Below are positions 38,530-47,272 of a stretch of 64,000 nt of DNA, piece after piece. Under the pieces are notes generated by a model, which saw only the letters and a list, made by a program, of their open reading frames with translations, did not search any database and was not told where the DNA came from. The stretch covers positions 91,510 through 155,509 of the forward strand of contig NZ_JABFTT010000014.1 of NCBI RefSeq assembly GCF_021404465.1. Reading direction: 5' to 3'. Made by a program: the position numbers and the translations under genes. How positions within the stretch are numbered: the stretch's first letter is position 1; each line of letters opens with the position of its first letter. This stretch comes from Billgrantia zhangzhouensis (GTDB taxonomy: Bacteria > Pseudomonadota > Gammaproteobacteria > Pseudomonadales > Halomonadaceae).

Positions 38530-38805
38530 TCAGCGCTGCGGAATACCGATCCGCCGTCCGACTGCCTCCGGCCAGGCGGCGGCTTCGGTTCGCGGCAAGG
38601 CGTCGATCTGTTCGGCTACCTTGGCCGGGAAGGGCGCGGGGCGGTGGCTCTCCGTGTCGATGCCCATCAGCATCTACTTGCTGGTGGCCAGCGTCTGCCC
38701 CTGGTGGGCTTCGTGCCGGTAGCGAAGGTGGGTTTCCAAGGTGAAGAGGGTATAGGCAAGGCGGAAGCGACCGAGCGGTTTCCCAAGAATCGGTCTCAAT
38801 ACCAT
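38530..38805 (-). pseudogene. Thioesterase (4HBT-like) remnant with in-frame stop
   Basis: The reverse frame reads [19 protein letters not shown], then a TAG at 38676-38674, and continues in the same frame with [17 protein letters not shown] to a TGA at 38530. This is the style of hot-dog thioesterases found in carnitine/betainyl-CoA clusters (HIRY..EVHAG, then HVDTE.GR..PFP). Its N-terminal part and about 30 residues around the stop are missing. Together with the aldehyde dehydrogenase scar it suggests loss of an older carnitine- or betaine-related pathway here. Confidence 0.72.
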
Positions 38806-38937
38806 AAATGCAACTGCCAACAGTCGAAATAGCGCTGAAAAGCCTTCCTAAGGTAATCCTGGCTTTCTTGGCTAAGGTATGGGAGAAACCTCTCCAGGGC
38901 GTATGCCCATCGAACGCTTGATTGAGGAAATAACAAC

Positions 38938-40518
38938 ATGCTACCCAAGAAGACCCTATTGGCCACCGCCGTGATCGGCGCCATGCTGGCCACCGCTGCC
39001 CATGCCGAAACCCTGCGCTGGACCCGCTCCGCCGACGGCCTGACCCTCGACCCCCACTCCCAGAACGAGGGCCCCACCCACGCCCTCAACCACCAGATCT
39101 TCGATACGTTGCTGTATCAGGACATGGACGTGGAGTATCAGCCGGGACTGGCCACCGAGTGGTATGTCAGCGAGGATGACCCCACGGTCTGGGTGTTCGA
39201 GCTGCGCGAGGGCGTGACTTTCCACGAGGGTCAGGCGTTTACCGCCGAGGACGTGGTGTTCTCGATCAATCGCGCCCGCCATGAGGATTCCGACATGCGC
39301 GGCCTGCTCACCTCCATCGCCGAGGTGCGCGCGGTGGACGAATTCACCGTGGAGATCGTCACCCACGAGCCCAACCCGCTATTGCCCAACAATCTCACCA
39401 ACCTGTTCATCATGAGCCATGAGTGGGCCGCCGAGCATGGGGTCGAGGACCCGCAGAACTTCACCGCCGGCGAGGAGACTTATGCCGTGCGCAACGCCAA
39501 CGGCACCGGCCCCTTCCGGGTGGTGAGCCGCGAGCCGGACGTGCGTACGGTGATGGAGCGCAACGATGACTATTGGGGCATCGACCATTATCCGATGGAG
39601 ATCAGCCGGTTGATCTACACACCCATCGAGTCGGCCTCCACGCGGGTGGCGGCACTGCTCTCCGGTGAGGTGGATCTGCTGCAGGAGACCCCGGTGCAGG
39701 ACATCGAGCGCCTGGCTTCCGCCGAGGGGCTCAAGAACGAGCAGGGCGCCGAGAACCGCTCCATCTTCCTCGGCATGCGCTTGGCCGGCGATCTGGTGCA
39801 GGCCGATCTCGACGACAACCCCTTCGCCGATGTGCGCGTACGCGAGGCGATGAACCTGGCCATCGACGCCACCACCATCCAGCAGGCGGTGATGCGCGGC
39901 AACTCCGAGCCCGCCGGCATGATCGCGCCGCCCTTCGTCAACGGCTACAGCGAGGCGCTCGATGAAGTGCTGCCGGCGGATCTCGACCGCGCCCAGGCGT
40001 TGATGGAGGAGGCCGGCTATGGCGATGGCTTCCGCGTCACCCTGAACTGCCCCAACGACCGCTACGTCAACGACGAGCAGATCTGCCAGGCGGTGGTGAG
40101 CATGCTGGCGCGCATCGGCATCACCGTGGACCTGGTCGCCCAGACCCGTTCGGTGTTCTTCGCCGAGCTGCCCCGCGACGAGTACGATTTCTTCCTGCTC
40201 GGCTGGGGCGTGCCGACCATGGATTCGGAGTACGTTTTCAACTACCTCTACCACACCAAGGAAGGCGACCTCGGCACCTGGAACTTCACCGGCTACTCCA
40301 ATGAGCGGGTGGACGAGCTGACCGTGGCCATGGCCTCGGAAGTGGACATCGACGCGCGCAACGAGATGATCAGCGAAGCCTGGCAGATCGTGCACGACGA
40401 CATCGTCTATATCCCGATCCACAACCAGATGCTTACCTGGTCGATGCGCGATGACATCGAGTTCCAGGTGCAGAGCGAAAACACGCCGCACTTCAAGTAT
40501 CTGCGTTTCAATAACTAA
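38938..40518 (+). CDS. Peptide ABC transporter substrate-binding protein (family 5)
   Basis: Periplasmic binding protein of 526 aa with a clear signal peptide, MLPKKTLLATAVIGAMLATA, cleaved after AHA. SBP family 5 stretches include LREGVTFHEGQAFTAEDVVFS and NGTGPFRVVSREPD. It delivers di- or oligopeptides (or other solutes such as opines or nickel complexes) to the permease encoded next. The exact substrate is unresolved. Confidence 0.9.
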   Translation: MLPKKTLLATAVIGAMLATAAHAETLRWTRSADGLTLDPHSQNEGPTHALNHQIFDTLLYQDMDVEYQPGLATEWYVSEDDPTVWVFELREGVTFHEGQAFTAEDVVFSINRARHEDSDMRGLLTSIAEVRAVDEFTVEIVTHEPNPLLPNNLTNLFIMSHEWAAEHGVEDPQNFTAGEETYAVRNANGTGPFRVVSREPDVRTVMERNDDYWGIDHYPMEISRLIYTPIESASTRVAALLSGEVDLLQETPVQDIERLASAEGLKNEQGAENRSIFLGMRLAGDLVQADLDDNPFADVRVREAMNLAIDATTIQQAVMRGNSEPAGMIAPPFVNGYSEALDEVLPADLDRAQALMEEAGYGDGFRVTLNCPNDRYVNDEQICQAVVSMLARIGITVDLVAQTRSVFFAELPRDEYDFFLLGWGVPTMDSEYVFNYLYHTKEGDLGTWNFTGYSNERVDELTVAMASEVDIDARNEMISEAWQIVHDDIVYIPIHNQMLTWSMRDDIEFQVQSENTPHFKYLRFNN

Positions 40519-40539
40519 CTTTTCAGGCAAGGTTCGGCT

Positions 40540-40564
40540 CGCTGTCCGTCATCCACGGACAGCG
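40540..40564 (+). repeat. 10-bp hairpin between binding-protein and permease genes
   Basis: CGCTGTCCGT (40540-40549) pairs perfectly with ACGGACAGCG (40555-40564) around a 5-base loop. There is no T-tract. It probably protects the 3' end of the binding-protein message, allowing unequal expression within the operon. Confidence 0.55.
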
Positions 40565-40584
40565 GGCCGTGTCGTGGTGATCCC

Positions 40585-41565
40585 ATGCTAGCGTTTCTGA
40601 TCCAGCGCGTACTGCAGGCCATCTTCGTGATGTTCGTGGTCGCGCTCATCTCGTTCTCGCTGTTCCACTATGTGGGCGACCCGGTGATGAATATGCTCGG
40701 GCAGGAGGCCACCGAGGCCGACCGTGCCGCGCTGCGCGCCCAGTTGGGGCTCGACCAGCCGGTAGTGGTGCAGTTCTGGCATTTCATCGTCAATGCCGCC
40801 CAGTTCGAGTTCGGCATTTCCTATCGTTCGGCCCGCCCGGTGACCGACCTGATCCTGGAGCGGCTGCCGGCCACGCTGGAGCTGGCCATCGTCTCGGCGA
40901 TCTTCGCCGTGGTCATGGGCATTGGCCTCGGTATCTATACCGCGCTGCGGCGTCGCAGCTGGCTGGCCAACTTCATCATGACCGCCTCGTTGATCGGCGT
41001 GTCGTTGCCCACCTTCCTGATCGGCGTGCTGTTGATCTACATCTTTGCCGTGGAACTCGGTGTGCTGCCGGCCTTCGGCCGCGGCGAGACGGTACGCATC
41101 GGCAACTGGTGGTCCACCGGGCTGTTGACGGCAAGCGGCCTGCGCTCGCTGATCCTGCCGGCGATCACCCTAGGGCTGTTCCAGCTCACGCTGATCATGC
41201 GCCTGGTGCGCGCCGAAATGCTCGAGGTGCTCAGCACCGACTACATCAAGTTCGCGCGGGCACGGGGGCTATCGAAGCGGGTGGTGAACCTGCGCCATGC
41301 GCTGAAAAACACCATGATCCCGGTCATCACCATCATTGGTTTGCAGCTCGGCACCATCATCGCTTTTGCGATCATCACCGAGACGGTATTCCAGTGGCCC
41401 GGTGTGGGGGCACTGTTCATCACCGCGGTGCGTTTCGTCGACGTGCCGGTCATGGCCGCCTACCTGATGATGATCGCGCTGGTGTTCGTGGTCATCAATC
41501 TGGTGGTGGATCTGCTCTATTACGCCGTCGACCCACGGCTGCGAGCCCAGGGAGGTGGCAAATGA
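40585..41565 (+). CDS. Dipeptide/oligopeptide ABC transporter permease (DppB-like)
   Basis: Inner-membrane permease of 326 aa, six helices, opening LIQRVLQAIFVMFVVALISF as in DppB/OppB. The EAA-type loop that contacts the ATPase is near STDYIKFARARGLSKRVV. It overlaps the second permease by 4 bases (ATGA). Confidence 0.92.
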   Translation: MLAFLIQRVLQAIFVMFVVALISFSLFHYVGDPVMNMLGQEATEADRAALRAQLGLDQPVVVQFWHFIVNAAQFEFGISYRSARPVTDLILERLPATLELAIVSAIFAVVMGIGLGIYTALRRRSWLANFIMTASLIGVSLPTFLIGVLLIYIFAVELGVLPAFGRGETVRIGNWWSTGLLTASGLRSLILPAITLGLFQLTLIMRLVRAEMLEVLSTDYIKFARARGLSKRVVNLRHALKNTMIPVITIIGLQLGTIIAFAIITETVFQWPGVGALFITAVRFVDVPVMAAYLMMIALVFVVINLVVDLLYYAVDPRLRAQGGGK

Positions 41566-42530
41566 GCCAGGATATCCAGACCCGGGAGAGTGCCGCGCCG
41601 GTGGTTCCCCCCAAGCCAAGCAAGTGGCGCACCTTCCTCGACAGCGACATCGTCTACTCGTGGAAGCGTCAGCCGGTGGTAATAATCGCCACCCTGGTCA
41701 CGCTGATCATGTTCGCGGCGGCGCTGTTCGCGCCGTGGATCGCGCCGCAGAACCCCTTCGACCCGCGCCAGATCGAACTGATCGATGCTTTTACGCCGCC
41801 GATGACGACTTCTGACTTTACCGGCAACTTCTACCTGCTGGGCAGCGACAGCCAGGGCCGCGACGTCTTCTCGGCGATTCTCTACGGCTCGCGCATCTCG
41901 CTGCTGGTGGGCTTCGCCGCGGTGATCTTCGCCCTGGTGATGGGCACCGCCCTGGGCCTGTTGGCGGGCTTCCGCGGTGGCTGGCGCGATGCGCTGATCA
42001 TGCGTATCGCCGACGTGCAGCTCACTTTCCCGTCGATCCTGATGGCGCTGTTGATCTTCGGCGTGATCCGCGGCTTCCTGCCGCGCTCGATGCACGCCGA
42101 GGTGGCCATCATCGTGCTGATCATCGCCATCGGCCTATCCGACTGGGTGCAGTACGCCCGTGCGGTGCGCGGGGCGACCATGGTGGAGAAAAGCAAGGAG
42201 TACGTGCAGGCGGCGCGGGTGATCGGCCTGCCGGCACGCAAGATCCTGTTCCAGCATATCCTGCCCAACGTGCTGCGCCCGGTGCTGGTCATCGGCACCA
42301 TCGGCCTGGCTCTCGCCATCATCGCCGAGGCCACGCTGTCGTTCCTGGGGGTCGGTATGCCGGCCACCCAGCCGAGCCTGGGCACCCTTATCCGGGTGGG
42401 CCAGGATTACATGTTCTCGGGAGAGTGGTGGATCCTGCTCTTCCCCGGGGTGGCGCTGCTGATGCTGGCGCTCTCCGTCAACCTGCTGGGAGACTGGTTG
42501 CGTGATGTCCTCAACCCCAAGCTCCGATAA
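41562..42530 (+). CDS. Dipeptide/oligopeptide ABC transporter permease (DppC-like)
   Basis: Permease of 322 aa with an N-terminal cytoplasmic stretch, a first helix (VIIATLVTLIMFAAALFAPW), the HLLGTD-like FYLLGSDSQGRDVFS and an EAA loop SKEYVQAARVIGLPARKI. The start is the ATG at 41562 coupled to the previous stop. The ATPase gene begins inside its 3' end. Confidence 0.92.
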   Translation: MSQDIQTRESAAPVVPPKPSKWRTFLDSDIVYSWKRQPVVIIATLVTLIMFAAALFAPWIAPQNPFDPRQIELIDAFTPPMTTSDFTGNFYLLGSDSQGRDVFSAILYGSRISLLVGFAAVIFALVMGTALGLLAGFRGGWRDALIMRIADVQLTFPSILMALLIFGVIRGFLPRSMHAEVAIIVLIIAIGLSDWVQYARAVRGATMVEKSKEYVQAARVIGLPARKILFQHILPNVLRPVLVIGTIGLALAIIAEATLSFLGVGMPATQPSLGTLIRVGQDYMFSGEWWILLFPGVALLMLALSVNLLGDWLRDVLNPKLR

Positions 42531-43611
42531 TCAACGCCTGGATCAGCGCAGCGCTGCTCCGGTGGCGGGCCACGAGCCTGGCACCGCAGGGCAGGAACCG
42601 GTGCTCTCCGTGCGGCGTCTGCGGGTGGAGTTCCCGACCCGCCATGGCACCCTGGTGGCGCTCGACGACGTCTCCTTCGACATCGCCCCCGGTGAGGTGC
42701 TGGGCGTGGTGGGCGAGTCCGGCGCTGGCAAGTCGATGACCGGCAACGCCGTGATTCGGCTGCTCGAGCCGCCCGGGCGCATCGCCGAAGGCGAGATCCA
42801 CCTGTCCGGCAAGCGCATCGACAACCTGCCGGAAGATGAGTTCGTGCCGCTGCGCGGCCGTCATATCGGCATGATCTTCCAGGACCCGTTGACCAGCCTC
42901 AACCCGCTGTTTTCGATTGGCGACCAGCTGGTGGAAACCATCCGCGCGCACCTGCCGATGAACGAGCGCGAGGCTCGCGAAGAGGCGCTCAAACTGCTGT
43001 GTGAAGTGGGCATCCCCGCTCCCGAGAGCCGCCTTGACAGCTACCCGCACCAGTTCTCCGGCGGTATGCGCCAGCGGGTGGTGATCGCCCTGGCACTGGC
43101 GGCGCGCCCCGAGTTCATCATCGCCGACGAGCCCACCACGGCGCTCGACGTTTCGGTGCAGGCGCAGATTCTCGCTCTGCTCAAGCGCCTGTGTGCTGAC
43201 CATGGCACGGCGGTGATGCTGGTCACCCACGACATGGGCGTGATCGCCGAGACCGCCGATCGCGTGGCAGTGATGTACGCCGGCCGGCTGATCGAGATCG
43301 GCCCGGTCGACGAGGTGGTGCGCAACCCGCAGCACCCCTACACCAAGGGGCTGATGGCCTCGATTCCCGGCATTACAAAGAAGCTCGAGCGGCTCTATCA
43401 GATCGAGGGGTCCATGCCACGGCTGGCCGCGATTCCCTCCGGCTGCGCCTTCAATCCGCGCTGCCCTCACGCCCAGAAGCGCTGTCGTGACGAGAGGCCG
43501 GACCTGATGCCGGCAGAGGGCAGCCGGGCGGCCTGCTGGCTGCACGACCCAGTCGACCCGCTGCCGCCGCGGCAAGACGTAGAGGGGCGGGAGGTGAGCC
43601 ATGTGCGCTGA
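42505..43611 (+). CDS. Peptide ABC transporter ATP-binding protein (DppD-like)
   Basis: ATPase of 368 aa with Walker A GESGAGKSMT near residue 80, signature FSGGMRQRV, Walker B FIIADEPTTALD and the C-terminal oligopeptide/dipeptide extension with cysteines GCAFNPRCPHAQKRC. The start is ATG 42505 or the adjacent GTG 42502, inside the previous gene. Confidence 0.92.
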   Translation: MSSTPSSDNQRLDQRSAAPVAGHEPGTAGQEPVLSVRRLRVEFPTRHGTLVALDDVSFDIAPGEVLGVVGESGAGKSMTGNAVIRLLEPPGRIAEGEIHLSGKRIDNLPEDEFVPLRGRHIGMIFQDPLTSLNPLFSIGDQLVETIRAHLPMNEREAREEALKLLCEVGIPAPESRLDSYPHQFSGGMRQRVVIALALAARPEFIIADEPTTALDVSVQAQILALLKRLCADHGTAVMLVTHDMGVIAETADRVAVMYAGRLIEIGPVDEVVRNPQHPYTKGLMASIPGITKKLERLYQIEGSMPRLAAIPSGCAFNPRCPHAQKRCRDERPDLMPAEGSRAACWLHDPVDPLPPRQDVEGREVSHVR

Positions 43612-44647
43612 TACGGCAGTGAAGCCGACCACGGCGGCGCAGGGCGAGATCCTGCTGGAAGCCCATGACTTGGCGCGCTATTTCGACGTTTCCAAGCCTT
43701 GGCTCAATCGGGTCATCGAGCGCAGCGAACGGCTAACGCTCAAGGCGGTGGACGGTGTGGGCTTCTCCATCCGCCGCGGCGAGACGCTCTCGCTGGTGGG
43801 CGAATCGGGTTGCGGCAAGTCCACCGTGGCGCGGCTGGTGGTGGGACTCTACGGGCTCACCCGTGGCAAGCTGGTGTTCGACGGCGAGGACATCAGCGAC
43901 CTGGCCAGCCGCACCGGGCGCCAGGCCGCCAGTGTTCGCAAGCGCTTCCAGATGATCTTCCAGGACCCCTATGCCAGCCTCAACCCGCTGTGGCGAGTGG
44001 GCACCATCATCGGCGAGCCGCTGCGCTTCTTCCGGCCCGAGATGAGCAGCACCGACCGCCGCCGCCGGGTGGGCGAGCTGCTCGAGCAGGTGGGGATGTC
44101 GGCCATGGATGCCAACCGCTATCCGCATGAGTTCTCCGGCGGTCAGCGCCAGCGCATCTCGATCGCCCGCGCCCTGGCCAACGAGCCGGAGTTCATGATC
44201 TGCGACGAGCCGACCTCGGCGCTCGACGTCTCGGTGCAGGCGCAGATCCTCAACCTGATGCGCGACCTGCAGGACGAATACGGCCTGACGTACCTGTTCA
44301 TCAGCCACGACATGGCGGTGGTCAAGCACATGTCGGACCGCATCGCGGTGATGTACCTGGGCCGCATCGCCGAGATCGCTCCGGCCGACCAGCTCTTCGA
44401 GAGCCCGCATCATCCCTACTCGAAGATGCTGCTGGAGGCGGTGCCGTCGCTGGAGGGAGCGGGCAAGGAGCGCAGCGTGATCCAGGGCGAGGTGCCCAAC
44501 CCGGTGCATCCGCCCTCCGGTTGCGCTTTTCACCCGCGCTGCCCGCATGCCAACGCGCGCTGCAAGGCCGAGGCGCCGAGATTGATCGCGCGCAGCGATG
44601 GCAGCGAGGTGGCGTGTCACGGCGTCGAGGAGGGCAGGCTGCCGTGA
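43601..44647 (+). CDS. Peptide ABC transporter ATP-binding protein (DppF-like)
   Basis: Second ATPase of the importer, 348 aa: Walker A GESGCGKSTVARLVVGLYG, signature FSGGQRQRI, Walker B FMICDEPTSALD and the C-terminal GCAFHPRCPHANARC. It overlaps the previous gene by 11 bases and completes a five-gene transporter operon. Confidence 0.93.
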   Translation: MCADTAVKPTTAAQGEILLEAHDLARYFDVSKPWLNRVIERSERLTLKAVDGVGFSIRRGETLSLVGESGCGKSTVARLVVGLYGLTRGKLVFDGEDISDLASRTGRQAASVRKRFQMIFQDPYASLNPLWRVGTIIGEPLRFFRPEMSSTDRRRRVGELLEQVGMSAMDANRYPHEFSGGQRQRISIARALANEPEFMICDEPTSALDVSVQAQILNLMRDLQDEYGLTYLFISHDMAVVKHMSDRIAVMYLGRIAEIAPADQLFESPHHPYSKMLLEAVPSLEGAGKERSVIQGEVPNPVHPPSGCAFHPRCPHANARCKAEAPRLIARSDGSEVACHGVEEGRLP

Positions 44648-44660
44648 GGTGCGCGGCCTG

Positions 44661-45419
44661 ATGCTGGAGCTGCTCTCGCCGCTATCGGCCGGGGTCAACC
44701 TGGCCTTGGTGCTGCTCTCGGTGGTGACCTCGGCGCTCTCCGCGGCGGCGGGTATCGGCGGTGGCACGTTGTTGATCATCTCCATGGCCCAGGTGATGCC
44801 GGCCACGGCGCTGATTCCCGTTCACGGTATGGTGCAGCTCGGCTCCAACGGCGGTCGCGCGGCGATGACTTGGCGTCACATTCGCCGCGACATCGTCGCT
44901 GCCTTCCTGCCGGGTGTGGTCGTCGGCGCCGTGGTGGCGGCCTGGCTGTTGATCCGCCTGCCCTATGGCGTGCTGGAACTGTGCATCGCCGCCTTCGTGC
45001 TCTACTCCTGTTGGGGGCCGGGCCTGCCCCAGCGGGCGGTGGGGCGGGTTGGCACCGTGATCGCCGGTGCGCTCACTACCTTGCTCTCCAGCCTGGTGGG
45101 CGCCAGCGGCCCTATGGTGGCCTCGTTCATCAAGCTCGGCATGAGCGAGCGGCTGCCGCGGGTGGCGACGTTTGCCACCTGCATGACGTTCCAGCATCTG
45201 ACCAAGGCATTCATCTTCGGCTTTGCCGGGTTCGTCTTCCGCGACTGGCTGGGGCTGATGTTGGCGATGGTGGCGGCCGGGTTCGTCGGCACCTGGCTGG
45301 GCCTGCGCCTGCTGAACCGGGTGACCGACAACCGCTTCGATTTTCTCTTCAAGTGGACGCTGACCCTGCTGGCGCTGCGCCTGATTTGGTTGGGCATGGA
45401 ACGGCTGGGAGAAGGGTAG
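44661..45419 (+). CDS. TauE/SafE (TSUP) family membrane permease
   Basis: Membrane protein of 252 aa with about eight helices. The repeated TSUP-like features GIGGGTLLIISMAQVMPATA and LVGASGPMVASFIK are visible. The family exports or imports sulfur oxyanions and organic sulfonates; the substrate here is unknown. The ATG at 44661 is 13 bases after the ATPase stop, so it may belong to the same transcript. A copy of its last 26 bases reappears at 53158-53183. Confidence 0.85.
   Translation: MLELLSPLSAGVNLALVLLSVVTSALSAAAGIGGGTLLIISMAQVMPATALIPVHGMVQLGSNGGRAAMTWRHIRRDIVAAFLPGVVVGAVVAAWLLIRLPYGVLELCIAAFVLYSCWGPGLPQRAVGRVGTVIAGALTTLLSSLVGASGPMVASFIKLGMSERLPRVATFATCMTFQHLTKAFIFGFAGFVFRDWLGLMLAMVAAGFVGTWLGLRLLNRVTDNRFDFLFKWTLTLLALRLIWLGMERLGEG
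45382..45407 (+). repeat. Direct repeat, left copy (3' end of the TauE-family gene)
   Basis: These 26 bases match 53158-53183 in 25 positions (T at 45386, C at 53162). This copy encodes the IWLGMERL end of the TauE-family protein. The two copies bracket the heme uptake/degradation genes. Confidence 0.85.
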
Positions 45420-45429
45420 GGGCCCCGGC

Positions 45430-46221
45430 TTACGTGGTTGACCAGCATCGCGAGTAATCGGGTGTGACGGTCAGCACGTTATCCCTTTGTTGTACCTGTA
45501 AGGGCAAGCCGTAAAGCGCCTCCAGGCGTTGTCGGGTCAAGACGTCCCGCGGGCTGCCTAGGGCCATGATCCGTCCCGCCTTCAGCAGCAGAATGCGATC
45601 CGCCACGCTGGCGGCAAGGCTCAGGTCATGAAGAATGGCGAGCACACCGCAACCCTGGAGGGCTGCCTGGCGTGCCGCCCTGAGCACGGTGATCTGGTGC
45701 TGCAAGTCGAGGCTGGCCGTGGGTTCGTCGACCAACAGGTAGCAACCACCACCCAGTCGTTGGCCAGCCCATAGCTGTACCATGATCCTGGCCATGTGAG
45801 TCCTATGCTGCTCGCCACCGGAAAGCTGAAGTACGGAGCGGTGCCTTAGTGCGCTCAGATCGAGCAAGTCGATGGCCTGCTCCGTCAGCGCGGCGATCTC
45901 GTCGGTAGGTAGTTCACGCGGAGTACCGAGTTGAACCAGCGCTTCCACACTGTAGGGGGCGCTGACGCGAGGTGACTGCTCCAGTACCGCACGTTGGCGG
46001 GCCAAGGTGGCGGCGTCGAGGCAGGCTGGGTCGTGGCCATCCATGCGGAGCTGTCCAGTCGCTCTCCGCTCGGCTCCGCTCAGGCAGTGCATGAGGGTGG
46101 ATTTGCCTGCCCCATTAGGGCCCAGCACGGCAAGAAACTCCCCAGGCTTCAGGCACAGGTCGATGTCCGAGAGCAGCGTCTTGCCTCCTTTGGTGAGCGA
46201 GAGCGCCTTGGCTTCAAGCAT
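45430..46221 (-). CDS. hmuV: Heme ABC transporter ATP-binding protein HmuV
   Basis: ATPase of 263 aa: Walker A GPNGAGKSTLMHCLSG near residue 35, signature LSGGEQHRTHMARIM, Walker B LLVDEPTASLDL. HmuV-like proteins power import of heme from the periplasm through the HmuU permease. It overlaps hmuU by 8 bases and ends the hmuTUV transcript. Confidence 0.9.
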   Translation of the reverse strand: MLEAKALSLTKGGKTLLSDIDLCLKPGEFLAVLGPNGAGKSTLMHCLSGAERRATGQLRMDGHDPACLDAATLARQRAVLEQSPRVSAPYSVEALVQLGTPRELPTDEIAALTEQAIDLLDLSALRHRSVLQLSGGEQHRTHMARIMVQLWAGQRLGGGCYLLVDEPTASLDLQHQITVLRAARQAALQGCGVLAILHDLSLAASVADRILLLKAGRIMALGSPRDVLTRQRLEALYGLPLQVQQRDNVLTVTPDYSRCWSTT

Positions 46222-47272
46222 GAGGGAGACTCCTGAGTCGTCGTGTCAACAGCCACAGGAAGAAGGGGCCGCCGATCAGGCTGGTGGCGATACCGATGGG
46301 AGGCTCCTGGGGCGCGATGGCCAGGCGTACGACGAGATCGGCTGCCAGTACCAGGCTGATACCAAGCAGGGCTGATGCAGGCAGCACCCAGCGGTGGGCG
46401 TACCCCACCAGCAACCTGGCCAGATGGGGAGCCACCAGCCCGATGAAGCCGATGGGCCCTGCCGCTGCAGTAACGGCACCGACGCTGAGCGCTGCGACAG
46501 CGGCCAGTACGCGCTTTGTGCGCTCCACGTCCAGCCCGGCGTGAAACGCCTGGCGCTCGCCCAACTGGAACAGGTCGAGCCCGCGACCCTGGCGCCAGAA
46601 CAGTGGCGTCATGGCCAGGGTAATGCCTAGTGCAATTAGTACTACGGGCCAGCCTGCATGACCAAGACCGCCCATGCTCCAGAAAGTCAGGTCGCGGAGC
46701 GCCTGATCGTCGGCGACATAGACCAGCACACCGATAATGGCGCCAGCAATGGTGTTGATGGCGATGCCGATCAGGATCAGCATGGCCACCGAGGTCTCGC
46801 CGCCCCGGTGGGAGAGAGTGAATACACAGGTCATGACCAGCATGGCGCCGAGAAAAGCGGCTACGGGCAGCAGCGCCGTTTGCAGTATCAGCGGCAGTTC
46901 TGGAGCGATCAGGTTGCCCAGCACGATGGCGCTGACCGCGCCGATGGAGGCGCCGGCGGTGATGCCGATCAGTCCTGGATCGGCTAAGGGGTTGCGCAGC
47001 ATGCCCTGCAGGGCGGTGCCTGCCAGCGACAGTGCTGTGCCGACGGCGATGCCGAGGGTCAATCGGGGCAGTCGAATCTGCCAGATGATGCTGTTGTCCA
47101 GCGTATCGCCACTACCCGAGAACACTGCCCAGAGTTGTGCGATGCCCATCTTGATGGGGCCGAGTGCCAGCTCCGCCAGGGCCAGGCTCAGCGCCAATAA
47201 GCCAAGACCGGCCACGACCAGCAGTTGGCGGCGGTGGCTTCGATGTTCGACCGTTGTGCCAACAGTCGTCAT
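46214..47272 (-). CDS. hmuU: Heme ABC transporter permease HmuU (FecCD family)
   Basis: Integral membrane protein of 352 aa with about ten helices; FecCD signatures are RLPRLTLGIAVGTALSLAGT, MLRNPLADPGLIGITAGAS and GPIGFIGLVAPHLARLLVG. The ATG overlaps the hmuT stop by 4 bases. Confidence 0.92.
   Translation of the reverse strand: MTTVGTTVEHRSHRRQLLVVAGLGLLALSLALAELALGPIKMGIAQLWAVFSGSGDTLDNSIIWQIRLPRLTLGIAVGTALSLAGTALQGMLRNPLADPGLIGITAGASIGAVSAIVLGNLIAPELPLILQTALLPVAAFLGAMLVMTCVFTLSHRGGETSVAMLILIGIAINTIAGAIIGVLVYVADDQALRDLTFWSMGGLGHAGWPVVLIALGITLAMTPLFWRQGRGLDLFQLGERQAFHAGLDVERTKRVLAAVAALSVGAVTAAAGPIGFIGLVAPHLARLLVGYAHRWVLPASALLGISLVLAADLVVRLAIAPQEPPIGIATSLIGGPFFLWLLTRRLRSLPHA

Noticed and set aside
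38459..38832. Short forward open frames after etfA
   Set aside because: The reverse strand of the same DNA shows a clear thioesterase remnant, so the forward frames are by-products.
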